NCBI GenBank assembly: GCA_900696465.1
Contig: CAADGE010000033.1
Coordinates: forward strand, 57,133-121,132
DNA: 64,000 bases
From: an uncultured Planctomycetota bacterium
GTDB taxonomy: Bacteria > Planctomycetota > Phycisphaerae > UBA1845 > UTPLA1
Direction: 5' to 3'
The notes below the pieces were generated by a model that worked only from the letters and a program-made list of their open reading frames with translations, did not search any database and was not told the origin of the DNA. Position 1 is the stretch's first letter. Each line of letters begins with the position of its first letter. Shown here piece after piece: positions 9,048-15,739 of the stretch. The position numbers and the translations under genes were made by a program.

Positions 9048-9935
9048 TCATTGGAGTCGTCTATGAAAATGCTGCCAGTTTTCCACGGTTAACTGCTCCG
9101 GTCTGCTGCGAGGGTCGATCCCTAATTCTGCAAGCGCGCGAAGTGCAGTTTCGGCAGACGGCAGACTGCGCACGAGGTGTGACAGGGTCTTGCGCCGGTG
9201 CAGGAAGAACTGACGGACGAACCGGGCGAAATCCACTGCATCTTTCACAGCTCGCTCTGCTTCCGGTAGGGGATCGAGCCGAAGCATCGTGGAATCGACC
9301 TTCGGCCGCGGCCAGAAGGCCTCCGGTGGTACACGGCAGATTCGTCGGCCTCGGGCCAGTGATTGGGCGATGATCGCGACTGCGCCGTACGCATCGCTGT
9401 CATGGCGGGCCAGAAACCGCTCCGCAACTTCGGTCTGCACCGTGAAACACAGGCGCCGAAAGGGCAGGTCCGTCAGCAGCAGATCAATCACCAGACTCGT
9501 AGCGATGTCATAAGGCAGATTGGCCACCAGTTTTAGTTCGCCGCGTGCACGGCTGACCTTCGATCGGACCGTGTCAAGCACCTGCGGCGAGATTGCCGAT
9601 TTTCGTTCAAGGGCGTCACCCAGAAGCAAAGTGACGTTGGCCGAACCTGCCAGCACGCTTTGAGCGATGGCCGCGATCCGGGCGTCAATCTCAACAGTGA
9701 CAACGCTGGCGGCTCGCGCAGCAAGCTGCGTTGTCAGGCAGGCGGTACCGGTGCCCACTTCGAGGATGCAGTCGTCGGTGCTGATGTCGGCGGCATCGAG
9801 TAGTCGTCCCATCAGGTTGGCGTCGATCAGGAAGTGCTGGCCGAAGCGCTTTCTTGGCGAAATTCCGGCGGTATCCAGCAGGGAGCGGATGATCGTCTGG
9901 GTCTGAAACGCGGGATGTCCGCAAGGCGTACTCAA
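9048..9935 (-). CDS. rsmA: 16S rRNA dimethyladenosine transferase RsmA/KsgA
   Basis: Dimethylates two adjacent adenosines in helix 45 of 16S rRNA during 30S maturation. The N-terminal RKRFGQHFLID block and the SAM motif LEVGTGTACLTTQLA are seen, then the catalytic NLPYDIATSLV (NLPY) motif and the helical C-terminal domain with VDFARFVRQFFLHRRKTLSH. Length (295 residues) is normal with a slightly long N-terminus. The start is TTG 9935, supported by GAGGGA about eight bases upstream; the first family-conserved residues begin near residue 15. It is read away from the palindromic promoter at 9955-9970. Confidence 0.95.
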   Translation of the reverse strand: MSTPCGHPAFQTQTIIRSLLDTAGISPRKRFGQHFLIDANLMGRLLDAADISTDDCILEVGTGTACLTTQLAARAASVVTVEIDARIAAIAQSVLAGSANVTLLLGDALERKSAISPQVLDTVRSKVSRARGELKLVANLPYDIATSLVIDLLLTDLPFRRLCFTVQTEVAERFLARHDSDAYGAVAIIAQSLARGRRICRVPPEAFWPRPKVDSTMLRLDPLPEAERAVKDAVDFARFVRQFFLHRRKTLSHLVRSLPSAETALRALAELGIDPRSRPEQLTVENWQHFHRRLQ

Positions 9936-9954
9936 GACTGTGATCCCTCGGCAT

Positions 9955-9970
9955 CGGCATTATAATGCCG
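9955..9970. promoter_or_regulatory. Palindromic divergent promoter core with overlapping -10 boxes
   Basis: A perfect 16-base palindrome, CGGCATTATAATGCCG, contains a consensus TATAAT on each strand (plus 9961-9966, minus 9959-9964). On the minus strand a CCGACA lies 18 bases upstream (9983-9988), giving a good sigma-70-type promoter about 25 bases before the rsmA start. The plus-strand -35 is poor. It separates rsmA from the helix-turn-helix gene at 10049. The symmetry could also be an operator. Confidence 0.5.
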
Positions 9971-10048
9971 CCGTACCGCCGGTGTCGGACTTGCAGCGAG
10001 CGATAGCGATTCTGATCCTGTCAGTGGCCCGGCGCGGAGTGCGTGGTC

Positions 10049-10528
10049 ATGGAATCACACGAAGTCTTGCGAGACGCAGCCGATCGCGTCGGTGTCAAGG
10101 CACTGGCGGCCGAGCTGCGGCTGAGCCCGGCCCTGATCTATAAGTGGTGCGAAGAATCCGAGGCGGATGATCCTGACGCCAGTGGCACTCGAAACCCGCT
10201 TGACCGGTTGCGCGAGATCGTCCGCGTCACCGGGCATATTCCGGTGGTGAGCTGGCTCTGCCACGAAGCGGGGGGGTTCTTTGTCCACAATCCGGAAGCC
10301 GCCTGCGACAACATCAACACCGACCTTCTGCAATCGACCCAGCATCTGGTCCGTGCCTTCAGCGAGTTGTTGAACGAAGTCAGCCAGGCGGTGGCCGATG
10401 ATGGTCATATCGAGGCCGACGAGGCCGACCGAATCCGGCAGCAGTGGGAGCAGCTTAAGACCACGGCAGAAACCTTTGTCGTTTCCTGCGAGCGGGGGGT
10501 CTATCGCAGGCCTCCGAAGAAAACTTGA
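10049..10528 (+). CDS. Helix-turn-helix protein resembling phage CII-type regulators
   Basis: A 159-residue protein. Residues about 5-35 (DAADRVGVKALAAELRLSPA) form a helix-turn-helix with the pattern of the phage regulatory CII/CP76 family, in which small proteins couple an N-terminal HTH to a helical domain. The rest is acidic and helical, containing ISWL-like VVSWLCHEAGGFFVHNPE and a long C-terminal helix, and probably oligomerises. I take ATG 10049 (GGAG nine bases upstream); GTG 10043 is two codons earlier. It sits alone after the palindromic promoter, so autoregulation is a reasonable guess but not shown. No other phage gene is nearby. Confidence 0.7.
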   Translation: MESHEVLRDAADRVGVKALAAELRLSPALIYKWCEESEADDPDASGTRNPLDRLREIVRVTGHIPVVSWLCHEAGGFFVHNPEAACDNINTDLLQSTQHLVRAFSELLNEVSQAVADDGHIEADEADRIRQQWEQLKTTAETFVVSCERGVYRRPPKKT

Positions 10529-10607
10529 GTTGGTTCCGATGCGGATTCGCCTGCTGGTCGGCCTTCGTTTAGCATGTGGCCCTTGCAATCATCGGAGGCA
10601 GCGACGG

Positions 10608-10991
10608 ATGGCCGTCGATGGAAATCAGAGCCGAGTTGCCGGCCGTGGCGGTCTCTGCGACATCGCTTGTCGGCTTCTCCGGGTGATTCTAGGGGGGTTG
10701 CTTCTTGTGAGTGTTCCATCGTGCTCAGAACTAGGCAAGGATGAGGAAAGCCGTACGATGCACTTTTCCTCCGGTGAGTACAGCCGGGGGTATCGCGACG
10801 GCATGCGTGAAGCCAAGGAGTCGCTCTTCGATGATCATGCCGGTTGGATGTGGTTATGGATGAAGGAAAAGGAATATGCGGATGGCTACGATCGCGGCTG
10901 GGCCGATGGTCGGCGCACCCTCGAGCTGAGCAAACAGCAAAAGGAAACGGAAAGGCGAGCGGACCGCGAGGCCGATGAAAACCGCCAGTGA
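10608..10991 (+). CDS. Small putative lipoprotein with GYxxGxxxG repeats
   Basis: A 127-residue protein of unknown function. It has a hydrophobic segment (LLRVILGGLLLVSVPSC) ending in a lipobox-like VPSC near residue 39, then two copies of a GYxxGxxxG element (SRGYRDGMREA and ADGYDRGWADG) and a charged C-terminal helix rich in Glu, Arg and Lys. GGAGG nine bases before ATG 10608 decides the start; the open frame extends upstream into the HTH gene but without family support. The lipobox is imperfect (Pro at -2), so membrane anchoring is also possible. Confidence 0.65.
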   Translation: MAVDGNQSRVAGRGGLCDIACRLLRVILGGLLLVSVPSCSELGKDEESRTMHFSSGEYSRGYRDGMREAKESLFDDHAGWMWLWMKEKEYADGYDRGWADGRRTLELSKQQKETERRADREADENRQ

Positions 10992-11042
10992 GGGTCGGTG
11001 AACAGGTCCGGGTTTGATCGCGTTGATGGAAATGAGGCACCC

Positions 11043-11378
11043 ATGAAGGTACATGTAGAAGCGCGTGGTTCAGCGAAGATCGTCTCCCTGAGTGGGTCCA
11101 TGACCGGAGGCGACGAGCGCTCCTGGGTGGACCCGGTCACCAAGCTTATCGACGAGAGTGGCGCCTTTGTCGTGCTGGAGATGAGTGAGGTCAATTATAT
11201 CAGTTCTGCCGGTTTGGGTGACCTGGTGCGACTGACAGCCCTTGCCAATACACAGGGGGCGAGATTGCTGCTGGTCAACGTGAGCCCCTTCGTCAAAGAC
11301 GTGCTCGCGACGACGCGTCTGGACAAGTTCTTTGAGATGCATCAGACGGTTGATGCAGCACTGGCGACAGCCGGCTGA
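11043..11378 (+). CDS. STAS-domain anti-sigma factor antagonist
   Basis: A 111-residue single-domain STAS protein (SpoIIAA/RsbV family). The loop VNYISSAGLGDLVRL carries the serine that partner kinases phosphorylate, followed by GARLLLVNVSPFVKDVLATTRLDKFF, the usual end of the fold. It should switch an anti-sigma kinase on or off according to its phosphorylation state. No kinase is adjacent; the nearest is at 18626-19141. Start ATG 11043 has GAGG five bases upstream and fits the family; a GTG at 10998 would add 15 unrelated residues. Confidence 0.87.
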   Translation: MKVHVEARGSAKIVSLSGSMTGGDERSWVDPVTKLIDESGAFVVLEMSEVNYISSAGLGDLVRLTALANTQGARLLLVNVSPFVKDVLATTRLDKFFEMHQTVDAALATAG

Positions 11379-11469
11379 CAGCTTGCCAGCACATCGCCGG
11401 CATGGTCGGTTCAGCAGGCCTTGGCCTCTGCGGCGCAGTCCGACGTGGTTGAACAGGTGCCAGGGATCT

Positions 11470-13062
11470 GTGCAAAATCGATCAGCAAGCAGGAAGTCTG
11501 AAGCGCTGGCAGGCCTTAGCTGCTTCCTGCTGCTGGCTTGCACTCCCACTGATCGGAGTTATGCATGTGGGCCCACGGTGGCCTCAAGCCGCCGGGTGGA
11601 TGATACGGCATCCGCAACCGCAACCATCACGCCGGACGACCAGCAGGCGCACAACGAGGATCCGGCATCGGCCACGAACGAATCGCTGAATGCTTCGACC
11701 AATGATGACGCTCCTGCTACCCAGTTCGCGACAACCCAGCCCGCCCTGACTCCTGTCTCGTCCTGGTATCGTCCCTCGAAGGCCGCGTCCGCCAACCGGA
11801 TTCGCGAACCGGTCGATTATGCGCATCCGCTGAGCCGTTGGAATCAGGACGGCGTTTCGTTGCCCTCCTGGGTGCTGTTTGGAATGGAGCAGCGGACCAG
11901 GTTCGACCTGTTCGACGATAGCTATCTCTACGACTTCGAGCGCAACCATGCCTTCCTGATGCGCTCCCGCGCCTACTTGGGCATTCGCGAGATCATCGAC
12001 CCGTTGCGATTCGGCGTGGAGTTCCAGGATTCCCGGTCGTTCGATTCCATCGTGCAGGATGTCACGACGGAACAGAATGAGAATGACTTTCTCCAGGCCT
12101 TCGCGGAGTTGTATTTCAAAGACCTGCTCGGGCCCGGGCAGCCGCTGAGTCTGCAGGCCGGCCGACTGGCCATCGATTACGTGGATCGCAGGTTGCGCAC
12201 TCGAAATGGCTTTCGCAACACGACCAATGCGTTTGACGGATTCCGCCTGCATCTGGGTGATATGGATTCAAGATGGGAGATGGAAGTCTTTGCCGTTCAG
12301 CCGGTTGAGATTCGGCCCCGGCAGTTGGATCGCCCGGATGAAACGCGATGGTTCTACGGCTTGGTCGGCGCCTGGCGCGGCTGGATGCCGGTCGTCACTC
12401 TAGAGCCGTACTACTTTATTCTTGACGAGGATCGCCAGGGATGGAAGGCGCGAGACACGGAATTACACGTGCTGGGCATGCGGGCATACGGCGACCTGTT
12501 CAAGTCGGGGTTTGATTATGACGTGAGCGGCACCTATCAATGCGGCAAGAGTCGCGGGATCACCGAGCAAAGCGTGGCGACCCACGTGGAACTGGGTTAT
12601 ACGATTGATTATCCTTGGGAGCCGCGCATTGCCGCCTGGCTCAACTATGCCTCCGGAGATCGAAACCCGACTGACGACGTTGCCGGCCGGTTCGATCGAC
12701 TTTTCGGCACATCCAATGGACTCTATGGCTACACAGATTACTTTACCTTTCAGAACCTTATCCAGCCCTGTCTGGAGCTGAGACTTGAACCGGACGAGGC
12801 CACGCAATTCAGCGCCATTTACCGAACGAACTGGCTGGCCAGCAGCAAGGATGCATGGGTTCGCGGCAATCGAATCGATCCAACAGGCCAGAGCGGTCGT
12901 TTCATCGGGCAGCAAATCGATCTTTTGTTGCGCCACCGCGTTACGCAGTTCTTCTCGATCGAAGTGGGTTACTCCCACTTCATGCCAGGCGCGTTTGTCC
13001 GCAATACGGGCGACTCACCGGACAGTGACCGCTTCTTTATCCAGACAATTCTTCGACTGTAA
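11470..13062 (+). CDS. Alginate-export-like outer-membrane porin candidate
   Basis: A 530-residue exported protein resembling the alginate export domain family of beta-barrel porins. After a signal segment there is a Thr/Ala/Ser/Asn-rich low-complexity stretch (about 35-100), then the diagnostic start of the barrel (FGMEQRTRFDLFDD, AFLMRSRAYLGI, FGVEFQDSRS, RLAIDYVDRRLRTRNGFRNT) and alternating aromatic strands ending in SIEVGYSHFMPG and FFIQTILRL. Export of a polysaccharide is a family inference only. GTG 11470 is chosen (AGGGA upstream and the signal segment follows at once). Unusually, the signal ends in LLLAC, a perfect lipobox. Confidence 0.75.
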   Translation: MQNRSASRKSEALAGLSCFLLLACTPTDRSYACGPTVASSRRVDDTASATATITPDDQQAHNEDPASATNESLNASTNDDAPATQFATTQPALTPVSSWYRPSKAASANRIREPVDYAHPLSRWNQDGVSLPSWVLFGMEQRTRFDLFDDSYLYDFERNHAFLMRSRAYLGIREIIDPLRFGVEFQDSRSFDSIVQDVTTEQNENDFLQAFAELYFKDLLGPGQPLSLQAGRLAIDYVDRRLRTRNGFRNTTNAFDGFRLHLGDMDSRWEMEVFAVQPVEIRPRQLDRPDETRWFYGLVGAWRGWMPVVTLEPYYFILDEDRQGWKARDTELHVLGMRAYGDLFKSGFDYDVSGTYQCGKSRGITEQSVATHVELGYTIDYPWEPRIAAWLNYASGDRNPTDDVAGRFDRLFGTSNGLYGYTDYFTFQNLIQPCLELRLEPDEATQFSAIYRTNWLASSKDAWVRGNRIDPTGQSGRFIGQQIDLLLRHRVTQFFSIEVGYSHFMPGAFVRNTGDSPDSDRFFIQTILRL

Positions 13063-13075
13063 TCAGACAAGAAAA

Positions 13076-13104
13076 GAGCCGGGACACCTTTCGGCGCCCG
13101 GCTC
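13076..13104. terminator. Hairpin terminator between convergent genes
   Basis: Inverted repeat GAGCCGGG (13076-13083) and CCCGGCTC (13097-13104) with a 13-base loop, in the 69-base gap between the porin stop and the stop of the minus-strand AT-hook gene. On the minus strand the stem is followed by TTTTC, so it fits an intrinsic terminator for the AT-hook gene; it can also stop plus-strand transcription, though less well. Confidence 0.65.
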
Positions 13105-13131
13105 GTTGTGGACAGCAGTGTATGCGGTCGT

Positions 13132-13587
13132 TCAGGCAGCGTGGTAGGTGCTGCCGCGCTCGCCCTTGCTCTTCTTGCGCTTGATCATACCCTTTTTGAG
13201 CATGGCATTGAGAATGTTGTAGCTGCTGCCCCTGCGTCCCTGCCGCTTCCAGAGACTGGCAATGTCAGCGCCACTCGCGCCCTTGGCGCCGGCCTTCTTG
13301 ACGAAGTCGAGAATCGACTGCGTCCCGCTGACAGCGTAGCGCTTGCGGGTGCGGCGGCCGGGGCGACCCGGGCGCCCGGGGCGGCCTCGCTTCACGCGTC
13401 GGCCGGGCCGGCGACGAAGCGCGCCGCCTGCTTTTCGCGGGCGACCGCGGCGCTTGCCGGCGGGCGGGGTGATGCCGAGGTCATCGAAGGCCTGCTCAAT
13501 CCGGGCAACAGCATCGAGATGCTGCTGTCGTTCGGAAGCAAGCTTGCGAATGAGTTCCTGAAGTTGATCGACGGTACCGTTTCTCAT
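13132..13587 (-). CDS. AT-hook and winged-helix nucleoid-type DNA-binding protein
   Basis: A 151-residue, strongly basic protein of no named family that I recognise. It has three parts: an N-terminal helical segment (about 1-40, VDQLQELIRKLASERQQHL), a Lys/Arg/Gly/Pro linker with two AT-hook-like cores (KRRGRPRK and KRGRPGRPGRPGRR), and a C-terminal domain (about 92-150: TQSILDFVKK, ADIASLWKRQGR, YNILNAMLKKGMIKRK) with a winged-helix pattern. It is probably a minor-groove-binding nucleoid or regulatory protein, analogous in layout to linker histones. ATG 13587 follows AAAGG nine bases upstream. Confidence 0.75.
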   Translation of the reverse strand: MRNGTVDQLQELIRKLASERQQHLDAVARIEQAFDDLGITPPAGKRRGRPRKAGGALRRRPGRRVKRGRPGRPGRPGRRTRKRYAVSGTQSILDFVKKAGAKGASGADIASLWKRQGRRGSSYNILNAMLKKGMIKRKKSKGERGSTYHAA

Positions 13588-13637
13588 GATGTCTGCCTTT
13601 CTATGTTCCGCCCCCTTTCCTACTCGAATGTGACAAT

Positions 13638-13666
13638 ACCATAGTCGCAATGCCAGACATTGTTAA
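13638..13666 (-). promoter_or_regulatory. Sigma-70-type promoter of the AT-hook gene
   Basis: Read on the minus strand: -35 TTAACA (13661-13666), 17-base spacer, -10 TATGGT (13638-13643). Transcription would begin near 13630, about 45 bases before ATG 13587. The hexamers match consensus at 5/6 and 4/6. Confidence 0.5.
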
Positions 13667-13876
13667 GGGCGATTTTTTCAAAATAATCCGGAGCTTATTT
13701 CTCAGGCGAGTCGCGAGTCGCAATGTGGTACGCAATACAGGTGCACTTGAAATTAGTGATTCGAATTGGTAACGCGGCAGGTCAGCAATCTTTACAATTC
13801 TTGTTCGTTTCAGGTAGCGTTTGTACCATTCGGCCCGGTTTTCGATATGGAATGCATCAAAACAGTTGGTATGGCA

Positions 13877-14932
13877 TCAGGGATGCTGCTTTTCAGACGG
13901 GGCGCGGGTCTCCGCGACAACGTTTTTCTTGTAGATCCGCGTTTCCAGCGCCTTGACCCATTCGGTCCAGTCGCTCTCGGCATTCCGCGCATCACGAATG
14001 GCGGAAAGCGCCATGTGCAGCTTGGCGTCGATATTGTCCAGGTAATGAATCACGATCGCTTCGGGGCAGGAGGGCAGCTTGGGTGCGCCGAATTCATATT
14101 GTCCGTGGTGTGAGAGTACGATGTGCGTGAGCACATCCTGCAGATCACGTGGAAAGGGCTGACCGGTCTCTTCTTCCACTTCGGCCACTTTGCGATCGAT
14201 CCAGATGGCGGCCTGGGCAATGTGACCAACAAGCTGGCCGTTTGTCGTATAAGTGAAGTTTGTGTCGTAAGTCAGCTCTACGGTCTTGCCGATGTCGTGC
14301 AGAAAGAGGCCCGCCAGCACCAGATCGCGGCTTACATCAGGATAGAAGCTGTCTTTTTCATCCGTGCGGCCGAAAATGCGAACGGCCAGTTCCAGCAGAC
14401 TCAATGTGTGTTCGAGCAGGCCCCCGAGATAGGCATGATGATTCGCCACGGCGGCCGGCGCCTTTTTGAAGCCCGCCGCGATGCCTTCATCTTTGACGAA
14501 CGCCTTGATCAGTCCCAGCAGGTGCGGATTGCGGATGGTGCGAAGGATCGCCAGCATCCGCTCCCACATCTCGTCCACGTCATACGGCGTGCGGGGGATG
14601 AAATCACCCAGTTCGTACTCACCGGGCTGCGCCGGCTTCATCCCGTCGACGATAAATTGCAGCGAGCCCTTGTAGCTCTCCGTCCGCCCGCGAATGCGAA
14701 GAAAACCTCCCTCGGGAATGGTCTCGTATTGCTGCTGCGTGGCGCTCCAGATGCGACCGAGCAACTGGCCGGTGCGATCAGCGAGCACCAGGTGAATGTA
14801 CAATCCTCCGTTGGTCGTGGTACGCAGGTCTTTCTTCGCGATCATAAAGACCTGGTCGGCGATCTGCTCGCCGGGTTGCAGGTCCGCGATGAAGCGGCGG
14901 CTGGATGTCGCAGTCTTGGTGGCGGGAGGCAT
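13877..14932 (-). CDS. YhaM-like OB-fold/HD-domain 3'-5' exoribonuclease
   Basis: A 351-residue protein with an N-terminal OB-fold nucleic-acid-binding domain (about 15-105; IADQVFMIAKKDLRTTTNGGLYI...LADRTGQLLG) and a C-terminal HD phosphohydrolase domain (about 160-320) with HHAYLGGLLEHT, FLHDIGK and HIVLSHHGQYEFG supplying the metal ligands. This layout matches YhaM/CBF1-type 3'-5' exoribonucleases, which trim RNA in the cytoplasm. ATG 14932 has AGGAG five bases upstream and is preferred over ATG 14950. About 290 bases without a gene separate it from the AT-hook gene; no terminator is obvious there. Confidence 0.85.
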   Translation of the reverse strand: MPPATKTATSSRRFIADLQPGEQIADQVFMIAKKDLRTTTNGGLYIHLVLADRTGQLLGRIWSATQQQYETIPEGGFLRIRGRTESYKGSLQFIVDGMKPAQPGEYELGDFIPRTPYDVDEMWERMLAILRTIRNPHLLGLIKAFVKDEGIAAGFKKAPAAVANHHAYLGGLLEHTLSLLELAVRIFGRTDEKDSFYPDVSRDLVLAGLFLHDIGKTVELTYDTNFTYTTNGQLVGHIAQAAIWIDRKVAEVEEETGQPFPRDLQDVLTHIVLSHHGQYEFGAPKLPSCPEAIVIHYLDNIDAKLHMALSAIRDARNAESDWTEWVKALETRIYKKNVVAETRAPSEKQHP

Positions 14933-15013
14933 TCGAACTCCTGTCAACATGATTGGCGCGTGAGAAGAGCAACCATCGCCGTCGGCGAGTATATCCGCGT
15001 CTCCGAAGAAATG

Positions 15014-15739
15014 CTACGACTCATCCCCGGTGTCACGGTTTCCGTTTTCGTCACGCCAGTCATCCGGACGATCGCAGCGCACCAGTCCGTCGGCCATGAG
15101 CCGCGTGACCGTCTGGCGCGCCAGTGATTGCATCATTTTCTCCGGCGTAGCAGACGAATCTCCCGCCGTCAGCGTGGTGGCGTACCAGGCCATGCGGCGC
15201 GACGACACATCATAGAGTTGGATGCGGTGGCGAACGCGCGGCAGATCGACGTAGTAGCCGCCGCTACGCGTGGCCCGCGTGTAGGTCCGCACACGACCAT
15301 CCCGCCAACCTCGATAGGGACGAAGGCTGCGGGCCGTCAGGTATTCATCCGTCTGCACGTCGATTCGCTCTGGTACGTATTCGCGGTCCGTGTATGCATC
15401 GGTCTGCGTGATGATCAGGACGGCGTCGATCCCGCGCTCGGACATCATGGGGAAGATTTCTTCGTCCTTCCACTCGCGCGTGGGCAGAAGTACATGCAGC
15501 GAAGGTATGGCTGCCGCTTCGGTGCGAGTCAGTTCCTCACAGAAGGAGATCTCCGTCGCGGAACGCATGCCCAGATCGTCATACCTGGAAGCAACCAGTA
15601 TCTGTTCGAAGCTGCGGCCCGCGAAATCTGGATCGACGAAGCTGCTGATCTCCGTCTGCACCGATGCGCAGCCGCCGGCATCTGCAACCACGATCAGCAG
15701 GAGTACAAGTATCCAGACTGCCCGAGAACGTGCGGTCAT
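15014..15739 (-). CDS. Lipoprotein of unknown function
   Basis: A 241-residue protein with a lipoprotein signal (about 1-24) ending in DAGGC. The mature part resembles other small lipoproteins that read as a nucleotide-free alpha/beta fold: FEQILVASRYDDLGMRSATE, PMMSERGIDAVLIITQTD, HRIQLYDVSSRRMAWYATTLT and a C-terminal helix ESLARQ-like MMQSLARQTVTRLMADGL. Function is unknown. Its ATG overlaps the TGA of the S9 peptidase gene upstream by four bases (ATGA), so the two are translationally coupled. Confidence 0.75.
   Translation of the reverse strand: MTARSRAVWILVLLLIVVADAGGCASVQTEISSFVDPDFAGRSFEQILVASRYDDLGMRSATEISFCEELTRTEAAAIPSLHVLLPTREWKDEEIFPMMSERGIDAVLIITQTDAYTDREYVPERIDVQTDEYLTARSLRPYRGWRDGRVRTYTRATRSGGYYVDLPRVRHRIQLYDVSSRRMAWYATTLTAGDSSATPEKMMQSLARQTVTRLMADGLVRCDRPDDWRDENGNRDTGDES

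Noticed and set aside
13108..13644. A 178-codon plus-strand frame opposite the AT-hook gene
   Set aside because: Its Ala-rich composition is the mirror of the Arg/Gly/Pro linker on the other strand; the minus-strand gene has a promoter, ribosome-binding site and terminator.
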